From Nakamurella antarctica (GTDB lineage: Bacteria > Actinomycetota > Actinomycetes > Mycobacteriales > Nakamurellaceae): DNA of 64,000 nucleotides. Of this stretch, positions 25,251 to 31,636 are shown in pieces. Every line of letters begins with the position of its first letter. Position 1 is the first letter of the stretch. The position numbers and the translations under genes are program-made. The notes under the pieces are model-generated. The model was not told the origin of the DNA. It did not search any database and was given only the letters and a program-made list of their open reading frames with translations. The stretch lies in contig NZ_CP034170.1 in assembly GCF_003860405.1 (NCBI RefSeq), positions 372,001 through 436,000 of the forward strand, given 5' to 3'.

Positions 25251-25340
25251 GGTGGCGTGTCCGAGCGGCCGAAGGAGCACGCCTCGAAAGCGTGTGAGCG
25301 TGAAAGCGTTCCGTGGGTTCAAATCCCACCGCCACCGCCA
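25251..25340 (+). tRNA. tRNA-Ser(CGA), island attachment site
   Basis: The acceptor GGTGGCG pairs with CGCCACC, followed by G and encoded CCA. The anticodon stem CACGC/GCGTG encloses CTCGAAA with anticodon CGA. A long variable arm marks a class II serine tRNA. Its last 18 bases and the next one are repeated at 28196-28214, marking it as the insertion site of a genomic island. The gene itself is intact. Confidence 0.96.
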
Positions 25341-25341
25341 A
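25323..25341 (+). other. attL-like site in the tRNA-Ser 3' end
   Basis: ATCCCACCGCCACCGCCAA spans half of the T arm, the acceptor strand and CCA. The identical 19 bases occur at 28196-28214 in the same orientation, followed in both places by AAATACCCT after two variable bases. The duplication is as expected when a tyrosine recombinase integrates at a tRNA gene. Confidence 0.75.
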
Positions 25342-25348
25342 ACAAATA

Positions 25349-25388
25349 CCCTGTTTTGCCCGGTTGAACAGGCAAAACAGGGTTTTTT
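25349..25388 (+). terminator. Terminator of tRNA-Ser(CGA)
   Basis: CCCTGTTTTGCC pairs with GGCAAAACAGGG around a ten-base loop and runs into six T residues at 25383-25388. Confidence 0.92.
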
Positions 25389-25425
25389 GTTGTCGGTAGA
25401 CAGCGCGTATTCCTTAATCTGCAAG

Positions 25426-25503
25426 TGTCGCCTGCCAGGGTGAAGGGACCACCGCTAGAAACCAAGTGGCAGAAAGTAGGTCCTTTCACCCTGGCAAGCG
25501 ACA
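25426..25503. repeat. 25-bp imperfect inverted repeat
   Basis: Arms at 25426-25450 and 25479-25503 match as inverted complements at 23 of 25 positions, with a 28-base spacer. Each arm contains GCCAGGGTGAA or its complement. It lies downstream of the minus-strand exporter gene and just inside the attL-like site. It could be a terminator for that operon, a recombinase-binding arm site or an insertion-sequence relic. Confidence 0.7.
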
Positions 25504-25638
25504 GCGTGCAAACCCGAACTAACCTTCAATGCGGTAGTTGCAATCCGTGCGTAAGTTTTCTGGACCCATGGTGTGCCATCGGAAGTCCCGACTCCACTAT
25601 CAAGACTTGGATTTTCGATCCATGAGCCGAGCATCGCA

Positions 25639-26928
25639 TTATGCATTTGGGCGAGCCTCAATCTCGTTATTCCCTATGTTTGCGTGAACTGTAAATTCTG
25701 ATTGTGCTTCAAGGATGCGAAGTCCTCTGGCTAGATATGAGAAGACGGCGGCTGCAGCTAAAAGACCGGCGAAAACCAGGAGTGCAAGTATGTGACCGGC
25801 GGTTGTAAGCAATATCGTTCCGATGAGTGGAGCTAACGGGTTCAGACCGTCGGTTAACACCTCGTCGGCGGTAGTGACCCTACCTTGGATAGTGATCGGC
25901 ACCGTCATTGTCTCGTATGTGGCAATGGCGCTGAGCAAGGGAACCACCAAGATGCATCCTGCAGCTAGTGCCGGAAGTATTATGAGCGCAGTCTCGGCAA
26001 GTGCCGCAGTTGCAAAGCCAAATGCAGCAAGCGACAGTGCCAAGACTGCAGTTTTCCGCAAAGAAATTCGCGCGGCGACTGCTTGCGAGAAGAGCGCCCC
26101 GAGTATTAGCCCTATGGCGCATGCGCTCTGTACCGCACCAGTGAGCGTCGCAGAGAAATGACGTTGTTGCATAGAAATTACTAGCGTTATTACGTAGCCG
26201 GCGGAGGCGAAGCTTGCGATCGCGCCGATTGCTGTCAAGCTTCGGAGTACTCTATGGTGCGCAATGAAAGCCATACCAATGAGCATTGATGATTTGAATG
26301 TTGCGTCGGTTCGTTTACAGGTGTTATCGGCCAACGACCGTCTTATCAGAAGGATTGCTAAGATTGGAGCGAGAAAAGTGATGGAGTTTATCGCAAGGGG
26401 CAGCCAGTCAAAGGTAGCGAACAGAAGGCCTCCAATCGGAGGACCGAGAACGCTACATATCGCAGCGCGCGCCTGGACTATCGATGTTGCTACACCGATG
26501 TCTTCTGACTGGACGATCGAACGCAGCGCCGCCCTCCCGCAAGCTCGATAGAGGCAAGATGCAGTCGAGACGCATAGGATGAAGACAAAAAGGAGGACGA
26601 AATTGAATCTGCCGGCGAAGACAAGCCACGCCAACAGGCCGTATGAGATAAGACCTCCGCACGCACTGATCTTCATGATGATTCGCTTGGAATAGTGATC
26701 TGCGACCCATCCTGCGGGCACGCCAATGAGGAAGAGAGCCAACATTTCAACAGCGTCGATGAGGCCCGTGATTATCGCGCTGGTACTGTATTTAAACGCG
26801 ATCAGGATGACGGTGATTGCCCCCATAGCGGTGCCAAATTCGCTGACAGCGTTACCAAGCATAAGCAGCCGAAAGTCTCCATTTCCTTTGATTGGTCCGG
26901 GAGCGATATTTCCTGACGCTCGAGCCAT
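25639..26928 (-). CDS. MFS exporter in the tRNA-Ser island
   Basis: 429 residues with about twelve hydrophobic helices; major facilitator superfamily, close in layout to EntS-like siderophore and peptide exporters. The loop motif after TM2 reads GVPAGWVADHYSKRIIMK, the usual G-x-x-x-D-R/K signature of drug exporters. It should expel a small molecule or peptide. ATG 26928 is chosen with AGAAGG just upstream; the frame can also begin at TTG 26940, overlapping the preceding stop. Base composition is clearly more AT-rich than neighbouring chromosome genes, supporting transfer. It is the last gene of a three-ORF minus-strand unit. Confidence 0.88.
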   Translation of the reverse strand: MARASGNIAPGPIKGNGDFRLLMLGNAVSEFGTAMGAITVILIAFKYSTSAIITGLIDAVEMLALFLIGVPAGWVADHYSKRIIMKISACGGLISYGLLAWLVFAGRFNFVLLFVFILCVSTASCLYRACGRAALRSIVQSEDIGVATSIVQARAAICSVLGPPIGGLLFATFDWLPLAINSITFLAPILAILLIRRSLADNTCKRTDATFKSSMLIGMAFIAHHRVLRSLTAIGAIASFASAGYVITLVISMQQRHFSATLTGAVQSACAIGLILGALFSQAVAARISLRKTAVLALSLAAFGFATAALAETALIILPALAAGCILVVPLLSAIATYETMTVPITIQGRVTTADEVLTDGLNPLAPLIGTILLTTAGHILALLVFAGLLAAAAVFSYLARGLRILEAQSEFTVHANIGNNEIEARPNA

Positions 26929-26936
26929 CCGCCTTC

Positions 26937-27185
26937 TCAACGGTTCCGGCCCTCAGCTCGGTTATCTGCAGAGTCGAGACCTGTCCCAGCCCCAAGGGAT
27001 TGGAACTTCCGGAACGTTTGATCGTTCGCCTCAAACAGACGCATGGTACTCATCTCCACGACGTAGATTGTATGATTGTCGCGCGCGATTATGTGAGATG
27101 GCTTCCCTTGAATATTAAGGTTGCGCCATCCGTATGCAACTTGTTGTTCCGTGAGCGCATGCATCAGAGACTCCGCCAGAGACAC
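26937..27185 (-). CDS. 82-residue island protein, possible leader-recognition domain
   Basis: Starts at GTG 27185 and ends at the MFS start region, overlapping its alternative TTG. The core (SHIIARDNHTIYVVEMSTMR, then LFEANDQTFRKFQSL) is a short beta-hairpin/helix pattern of the kind seen in PqqD-like domains and in N-termini of radical SAM peptide maturases, which grip a precursor peptide. The match is by eye and weak. No cysteine cluster or SAM motif follows, so no maturase is encoded here. It begins five bases after the stop of the 22-codon ORF and is probably translated with it. Confidence 0.5.
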   Translation of the reverse strand: MSLAESLMHALTEQQVAYGWRNLNIQGKPSHIIARDNHTIYVVEMSTMRLFEANDQTFRKFQSLGAGTGLDSADNRAEGRNR

Positions 27186-27190
27186 GGCAA

Positions 27191-27259
27191 TCAGGTCTTA
27201 AACCTGCTTTCCCACTGGCGCTCGCTCTTGGCAAGCTCCTTCGGCTGGATTTCTCGCAT
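27191..27259 (-). CDS. 22-residue peptide ORF, possible precursor peptide
   Basis: MREIQPKELAKSERQW is followed by ESRFKT and a TGA at 27191-27193. GGGGAGGA lies nine bases upstream, the best ribosome site in the island. The peptide ends in aromatic and basic residues (W, F, R, K), as many ribosomally made modified peptides do, and leads a unit with an 82-residue protein and an exporter. Alternatively it is a regulatory leader ORF that couples translation of the genes behind it. A longer antisense-like frame from 27387 covers the same DNA but has no ribosome site. Confidence 0.4.
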   Translation of the reverse strand: MREIQPKELAKSERQWESRFKT

Positions 27260-27650
27260 GTGTTGAAATCCTCCCCATGACGCTTTCGACGGTAGTCTAT
27301 CGGTGGCGCGGAGTAGAAGCGAAAGGCTGAAATTTCTGGTAAAGACTTGCCGAGTAAAATTATTTTACCCGTTTGGACGTCTGACACGGCAAAGGCTCTG
27401 GTCTTACGGGAATGAATCGCAGCAGGCGCAACGGCTGGACTCGAACAGTTGTAGCTCTATTGGAGGCTGCATAGTCGGGCGCTCTAGGCGTTTCCCGCAG
27501 CATCGATGAATCTGACAACGTCAATAACGGGTCTCGAGGTGCTGACTGCCTCTGGATGAATGGTGCGGCGGATGTCTATCCAGGCCTTCGCCTGAGTCCG
27601 CCGTTCCGAGGTTGTCACGCTGATCAGTTTCGGGTAGCTGGTCTTGGCAT
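27260..27650. other. Stretch with no supported gene
   Basis: This AT-richer stretch holds the probable promoter region of the island's minus-strand unit; TAAAAT occurs near 27357-27363 but no well-spaced -35 box is convincing. From about 27480 to 27650 a minus-strand frame of some 65 codons ends at a TAG near 27485 (containing AKAWIDIRRTIHPEA). It has no start or family and may be debris of a gene tail. Confidence 0.4.
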
Positions 27651-27958
27651 AAACCGGTCGCGGCAGCGCTGATTGTTGCTGTAGCCGCTACCGGTCCGTT
27701 TGATATTTGTGTCGCCCAGGTTTTTATCTCGCCTATCGCGTTGGAAGCGCTGGTGGTGATTGCGGCCAGGATCTGTGGCCACCAGGTGGTGACAGTCTTT
27801 GCCACGGTGTCGATTTCGCCCTTCGCGTCCACCTTGACGTAAAGGTCGCAGGTCTACTTCTGCCGTCGTGCGGCGACCCGTTCGTCGGGTCGCAGGGTCG
27901 ATCTGGGTTGTTCTTTGACCGCCCATGCTGCTGCGAGCTGATCACTGGGGTGTTCGAT
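27651..27958 (-). pseudogene. Remnant of an ISL3/IS1096-type transposase
   Basis: The minus strand encodes the C-terminal part of a DDE transposase in broken frames. QLAAAWAVKEQ is followed by an in-frame TAG near 27855, then DTVAKTVTTWWPQILAAITT and SASNA. A frameshift near 27700 follows, then NIKRTGSGYSNNQRCRDRF. The order A-W-x-x-K-E, then WWP-I, then IKRTG-G-N-N-R is the typical tail of this family. Both the N-terminal part and the catalytic acids are missing. It is a relic, not an active element. Confidence 0.7.
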
Positions 27959-28195
27959 GGCGAATACCGATCACACTTTCGCCAATGCAGCCGAGGAGAG
28001 GCTGCCGCCGCCCCTGAGCAGCAGAAACATGTGCGCCCAGTTTTGTTCCCGGCCCAGCCTCGGGGCCCTTAGTCGTGGGTCACTACCTGCTTAGCCAGTT
28101 TGGCAATAGGGAACAGATCGGCCACCATCTGCGCATTTGGTAGCTGTGTCCGCAGCACTCGTCGGCATGGGGCATAGCTTATCCCCGCGACCAAC

Positions 28196-28214
28196 ATCCC
28201 ACCGCCACCGCCAA
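28196..28214 (+). other. attR-like duplicate of the tRNA-Ser 3' end
   Basis: Nineteen bases identical to 25323-25341 lie here without the rest of a tRNA: the bases upstream (GCGACCAAC) do not form a T or anticodon arm. Directly behind lies a terminator-like hairpin, as behind the intact tRNA. This marks the right end of the island. Confidence 0.75.
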
Positions 28215-28221
28215 GAAAATA

Positions 28222-28261
28222 CCCTCTGATCTGGCCTATAAGTCCAGGTCAGGGGGTTTTT
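28222..28261 (+). terminator. Terminator at the right island end
   Basis: CCCTCTGATCTGG pairs with CCAGGTCAGGGGG (two G-U pairs) and is followed by five T residues. It was probably the original terminator of tRNA-Ser(CGA) before insertion separated them. Confidence 0.8.
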
Positions 28262-28411
28262 GTCTGAGATGACCAGGTGTGGAAGGTGTGTTGGTGCTCA
28301 CCTTTGCCCACAACCCGGCTCTCTCGTTCGCAGGTGAACGCATTTGCGTGGCCCGCCAGCACGGACGCGACGTAGGTGGCCTAGTGGGACTGATGCGAGG
28401 ACAGTGGGTCC

Positions 28412-29455
28412 ATGTCTGATCAATTTGCCTGGGTGCCCGACGTCGCACGCGGCGAGTGGCTTCGCCAGATGGAAGCAGCGCCGTTTGGCAGCATCGCGTC
28501 AATAGTGCCTCCGGGTTTCGAGTCCTATGCCCGTATATTCCATCCGGCCGGTCGGGACCGCCCGACCGGAACGAAAACGTGGCACGGCTTTGACGGGCGG
28601 ACGTTGTGGGACGGCGCCTCGGACGCAGAATCGGTTCTCGATACAGAGCGAACCAGCTGGGCGAATGCCGCCGAATCGTTCGGCACCACCATGCACTCCC
28701 AGGCGCAATTCGCGCGGCTCGTGCGATCCGCCTCCGAAGGCGCTCATCAGGTGGTAGCGGCCGACGGCTGGCGCTACAACGAACCATCGGAAGGGTCGCT
28801 GGACGCAGACACCCTCGCTGCAGTCGCGAGAATTCTCGCCCGTCACACCGACACCCAGGACCACGGGATCGCGGCAATCTGGGACGGCTGGGGCGGCCTT
28901 GTCAGTTCGGCGGGATTCGTTAGTTTCGGGTTCAGCCCTGCTTACGGAATGCCTGCCCGATACCGCGATGAGACCGGTGGGCAGGGAATGGGCCCGTCGC
29001 TGGGCGAGCGACTTGCGGCATCGGCCCGGCTGGGGATCGCAAGGCTGCGTTCGGTAGTCGGCGCACGCCCGGGAGTGGCCCACCACCATCCGAAACCCGG
29101 TACCGGGCTGCTGACTGAAGAGGTTGCGGCTGGGTCAAGGTTTGAACTACACGCGGCTACCGGGCGGCGCTACGTCTTGTTCGAAGCGGGGGCAACCGAT
29201 TTCTCGGATGCTGAGTTATGGCCGGATAGTGCTCCGTGGGTCGGCAACACCGTGCGGCCGCAGTCGCCAAGCATCCTGTGGCCCGACGATCACTCCTGGG
29301 TGCTCGCCACCGAAATCGACTTCGATTCGACTCTCGTCGGGGGGACGGCGGCGCTCATTGACGAGCTCGTATCGGACCCGTCGCTCGAAGTGCTCCCCAT
29401 CGATGTTGAGGCTGATTTATCCTGCGAGGGCGACGGGCTCAATTGCATCGACTAG
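28412..29455 (+). CDS. Hypothetical actinobacterial protein
   Basis: 347 soluble residues from ATG 28412, with GAGGA 11 bases upstream. The sequence is rich in Trp and acidic residues: PDVARGEWLRQME at the start, PPGFESYARIFHPAGRDRP at about 31-49, and a C-terminal part with VLATEIDFDSTLVGGTAALI. Similar proteins exist in other actinobacteria as uncharacterised single-copy genes; the pattern of a hydrophobic strand, an ASGFESYARIFHP-type loop and a terminal acidic motif is what I recall. No catalytic motif stands out. It is the first gene right of the island. Confidence 0.7.
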   Translation: MSDQFAWVPDVARGEWLRQMEAAPFGSIASIVPPGFESYARIFHPAGRDRPTGTKTWHGFDGRTLWDGASDAESVLDTERTSWANAAESFGTTMHSQAQFARLVRSASEGAHQVVAADGWRYNEPSEGSLDADTLAAVARILARHTDTQDHGIAAIWDGWGGLVSSAGFVSFGFSPAYGMPARYRDETGGQGMGPSLGERLAASARLGIARLRSVVGARPGVAHHHPKPGTGLLTEEVAAGSRFELHAATGRRYVLFEAGATDFSDAELWPDSAPWVGNTVRPQSPSILWPDDHSWVLATEIDFDSTLVGGTAALIDELVSDPSLEVLPIDVEADLSCEGDGLNCID

Positions 29456-29725
29456 TTCACCGGTCTTCACCGCAGTACCAAAGATGGCGATGGCAGCGGC
29501 AAGGCCTCTCGGGCAGGTAATACTCTGAGCCAAATGCGTCCTGCGGAACTGCTCATAGGCAGAATTGCCCGCCCCGGGCCCGGACACCCTAGGGCCGAGT
29601 GTGACGGTTAGGCATGAATAACGTCACGCGTCTTCCGCGACAGCCAGGGCAAACCCGGCATGACGAGGGGCCACAATAGAAATGGTTGTTGCTCCCGCCA
29701 GCCTTGACGTTTGGATCAGAAGATT

Positions 29726-30142
29726 ATGAAGAAGCTGCTCCCCAGCATCGCGATCGCCGCGCTATTGCTCACCGGTTGCGGGCAAAGTTCCGACGAGGCC
29801 GGTGCGAGCCGGGCGTGTGCGCTGCTTGCCAGCAGCGAGAACTCCGTTTACGACGCAGTCTGGCGGTGGGTCGAAGCAGGTAAGCCAGCTGGCGGCACCA
29901 CCGCTATTTCTTCCGCGCTTTTGCAACTGCCAGCTCGGGTGCACAGCGCTGCGCAGGCGGCGCCGGACACACTGCTACCCGCCTTCCGCGACCTGGAGAC
30001 TGCTGCGGAGCAGTGGAAGAAACCGAGCGATGACGTTGCCGCGCAAAAGTTCTCCAAGGCCGCCGCGACCGTGAACACGGCGTGTGAAGCCGCGGGCGCA
30101 CCGATGAATATTCGCAACCCCACCAATGGCACCTTCGAGTAA
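29726..30142 (+). CDS. Small lipoprotein
   Basis: 138 residues. The signal peptide MKKLLPSIAIAALLLTGCGQ ends in the lipobox LLTGC (Cys18), so the protein should be lipid-anchored on the outer face of the membrane. The mature part is a helical bundle of about 115 residues with two cysteines (SRACALLASSENSV and VNTACEAAGAP) that may pair. ATG 29726 is chosen over the in-frame ATG 29711 because it gives a standard signal peptide. The upstream 270 bp contain no recognisable gene. No family assigned. Confidence 0.75.
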   Translation: MKKLLPSIAIAALLLTGCGQSSDEAGASRACALLASSENSVYDAVWRWVEAGKPAGGTTAISSALLQLPARVHSAAQAAPDTLLPAFRDLETAAEQWKKPSDDVAAQKFSKAAATVNTACEAAGAPMNIRNPTNGTFE

Positions 30143-30169
30143 GGCGAGGACGGGTCTAGCGTTGTCGTT

Positions 30170-30601
30170 ATGACTTTCGACGCTGAGTACGAACCGAGCC
30201 CTACCAAGTGGGTACGCGACCAGGTCGCTGCCATTGAAGAGTCCGGAGGCACGGAGGGAACGATGATGCTCGGCATGCCCGTCATCATCGTGAACACCAT
30301 TGGCGTCAAGACCGGAAAACTGCGCAAGATTCCCCTGATGCGAGTAGAACATGACGGCGTCTACGCAGCTGTCGCATCGTTGGGCGGCGCCCCGAAGCAC
30401 CCGGTCTGGTACTTCAATGTCACAGCAGACCCCAGGGTTGAGGTCCGAGACGGACAGCATGTGGCGCGATTAACCGCACGTGAGGTTTTTGGCGACGAGA
30501 AGGCTGTGTGGTGGGAGCGCGCAGTGGCTGCGTATCCGCCGTACGCGGAATACCAACAAAACACCGAGCGCGTCATCCCGTTGTTTGTGTTGGAGCCGTA
30601 G
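30170..30601 (+). CDS. Nitroreductase-family deazaflavin-dependent oxidoreductase
   Basis: 143 residues of split-barrel fold, similar to mycobacterial Ddn (Rv3547) and its relatives. Typical motifs are the N-terminal amphipathic helix ([18 protein letters not shown]), [21 protein letters not shown] (about 43-63), [16 protein letters not shown] (about 69-84) and [20 protein letters not shown] at the end. The family uses reduced F420 to reduce quinones or nitro compounds. It implies that the organism makes F420, which fits an actinobacterium. It starts 27 bp after the lipoprotein gene. Confidence 0.92.
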   Translation: MTFDAEYEPSPTKWVRDQVAAIEESGGTEGTMMLGMPVIIVNTIGVKTGKLRKIPLMRVEHDGVYAAVASLGGAPKHPVWYFNVTADPRVEVRDGQHVARLTAREVFGDEKAVWWERAVAAYPPYAEYQQNTERVIPLFVLEP

Positions 30602-30644
30602 ATCACGCGGTTGGCCACACCCGAAGATGGGTAGGAACTTAGTC

Positions 30645-30878
30645 ATGACCGCGCTGCCTCCCGACCCAGATCCCACGAACGATCCCGACCTCGACGCCGG
30701 CGGGAGCGTGCTGCCGGGCAGCACCCCGCCGGATTCAGGCTCCGCGACAGTGGGGCTGAGCCACAAGCCGAAAGAAACTCCCAAGAACCTGGGGCCGATC
30801 GTCATTGGGATCACGATCACCCTCGCCGTGATGATCTCCGTATTCCTCATCCTTGACGCCTTGGGGCGGTTCAAGTAG
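30645..30878 (+). CDS. DUF6480-like small membrane protein
   Basis: 77 residues. A Pro/Asp-rich N-terminus (PDPDPTNDPDLDAGGSVLPG, then STPPDSGSATVGLSH) precedes a single C-terminal membrane helix (IVIGITITLAVMISVFLILDAL). The Pro-Asp-Pro start, the GGG/S-V-x-PGSTPPDS middle and one TM segment are the pattern I associate with DUF6480. Function unknown. Short gaps to both neighbours suggest a loose transcription unit with the F420-type oxidoreductase and GPP34 genes. Confidence 0.75.
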   Translation: MTALPPDPDPTNDPDLDAGGSVLPGSTPPDSGSATVGLSHKPKETPKNLGPIVIGITITLAVMISVFLILDALGRFK

Positions 30879-30937
30879 CGGCAGTTAGATCTGTCGGTGT
30901 GACCGGTGTCCTGCCCGGGGTGAAGTACCGTCGGGGT

Positions 30938-31561
30938 ATGGGTGAGACGAATCTGTCGCTGATCGACGAATTGGCTCTTCTGGCGCTGCGCGAGGAGAAC
31001 GGGCGTCCGCTGATCGGCAAGATGGAGCTCGACTGCGCTTTTGCGGGCGCCTTGCTGGCTGAGCTCGAAATCGCCGGTCGGATCGCGCTGGTGAACTCTC
31101 TTGTCCTGCTGGTGGATCAGGCCCCCGTGGGCCACGACGGTGTGGATTCGTTGCTGCGTCAGATCGCGGCTGATCCGGAGCCGCACAAGCCTGAGTTCTG
31201 GGTCCGCACCCTGCAACCGCACCACCCTCGCACGGGCGTGTTGACTTCGTTGACGGAGCAGGGCTTAGTCAAAGAGCAGGAAACTAAAATCCTCGGGTTG
31301 TTCACTCTGAAGCGCTACCCGCAGATCAGCCGAGTGCCCGAGGCTGAAATTCGCGATCGGATGAGCGCCGCTATTGACGGGCAAGAGGTGCCCAGCCGGG
31401 TACTGGTACTGATTTCTCTGGTAACGGGGTGCGGCCTCGCCCGCAAGCTTTTCACCCTTGCCGATCGGCCGAAGGTGCGAGAACTGGCAAAACAGCACTG
31501 GTCCGGGCTTGCCGTCCGCTCGGTGATCGATATGAACTACACAGAAGTTGCCGCGGGCTAA
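30938..31561 (+). CDS. GPP34 (GOLPH3-like) family protein
   Basis: 207 residues from ATG 30938. Family pattern: LIDELALLALREENG at the start, the GALLAELEIAGRI helix, a VLTSLTEQGLVKEQETKILG turn and the RYPQISRVPEAEIRDRM segment near residue 125. Eukaryotic GOLPH3 binds phosphatidylinositol-4-phosphate at Golgi membranes; bacterial homologues are common in actinobacteria and of unknown role, possibly lipid binding. The frame from 30899 adds an upstream V-rich stretch without a ribosome site and is not used. It is followed after 75 bp by the RecQ-like gene. Confidence 0.88.
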   Translation: MGETNLSLIDELALLALREENGRPLIGKMELDCAFAGALLAELEIAGRIALVNSLVLLVDQAPVGHDGVDSLLRQIAADPEPHKPEFWVRTLQPHHPRTGVLTSLTEQGLVKEQETKILGLFTLKRYPQISRVPEAEIRDRMSAAIDGQEVPSRVLVLISLVTGCGLARKLFTLADRPKVRELAKQHWSGLAVRSVIDMNYTEVAAG

Positions 31562-31636
31562 CTTCACCGGCCGCGCTCCGAGGCGCTGACCTTGGCCGTT
31601 GCTCGGCTGTCGGTGTGGTGCGGCACTGTTATCCAT

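Larger units (their letters stand above)
25323..28214. mobile_element. Small genomic island at tRNA-Ser(CGA)
   Basis: A segment of about 2.9 kb is bounded by a 19-bp direct repeat of the tRNA 3' end. Inside, the genes are visibly poorer in G+C than the flanks, with many AT-ending codons in the exporter. It holds an MFS exporter, an 82-codon protein, a 22-codon peptide ORF and a decayed ISL3-type transposase. No integrase is present, so the island is probably immobile or the remnant of a larger element. Boundaries are exact for the repeats and inferred for the transferred DNA. Confidence 0.7.

Noticed and set aside
27191-27259. Streptide-type KxxxW cyclic peptide precursor
   Set aside because: The spacing from Lys to Trp is one residue too long for the KxxxW motif, and no radical SAM enzyme is encoded in the island.
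27115-27387. 90-codon minus-strand frame over the island peptide
   Set aside because: Same strand but a different frame from the 22-codon ORF, with an Arg/Ser-rich composition and no ribosome site. The shorter frame has a strong one.
28170-28214. attR as a degenerate second tRNA-Ser gene
   Set aside because: Only the last 18 tRNA bases are present; no anticodon or D arm can be formed upstream, so duplication by integration is the better reading.
28236-28877. 213-codon minus-strand frame right of the island
   Set aside because: It lies antisense to the gene at 28412-29455, is Arg/Pro-rich in the manner of high-GC shadow frames, and begins without a ribosome site.
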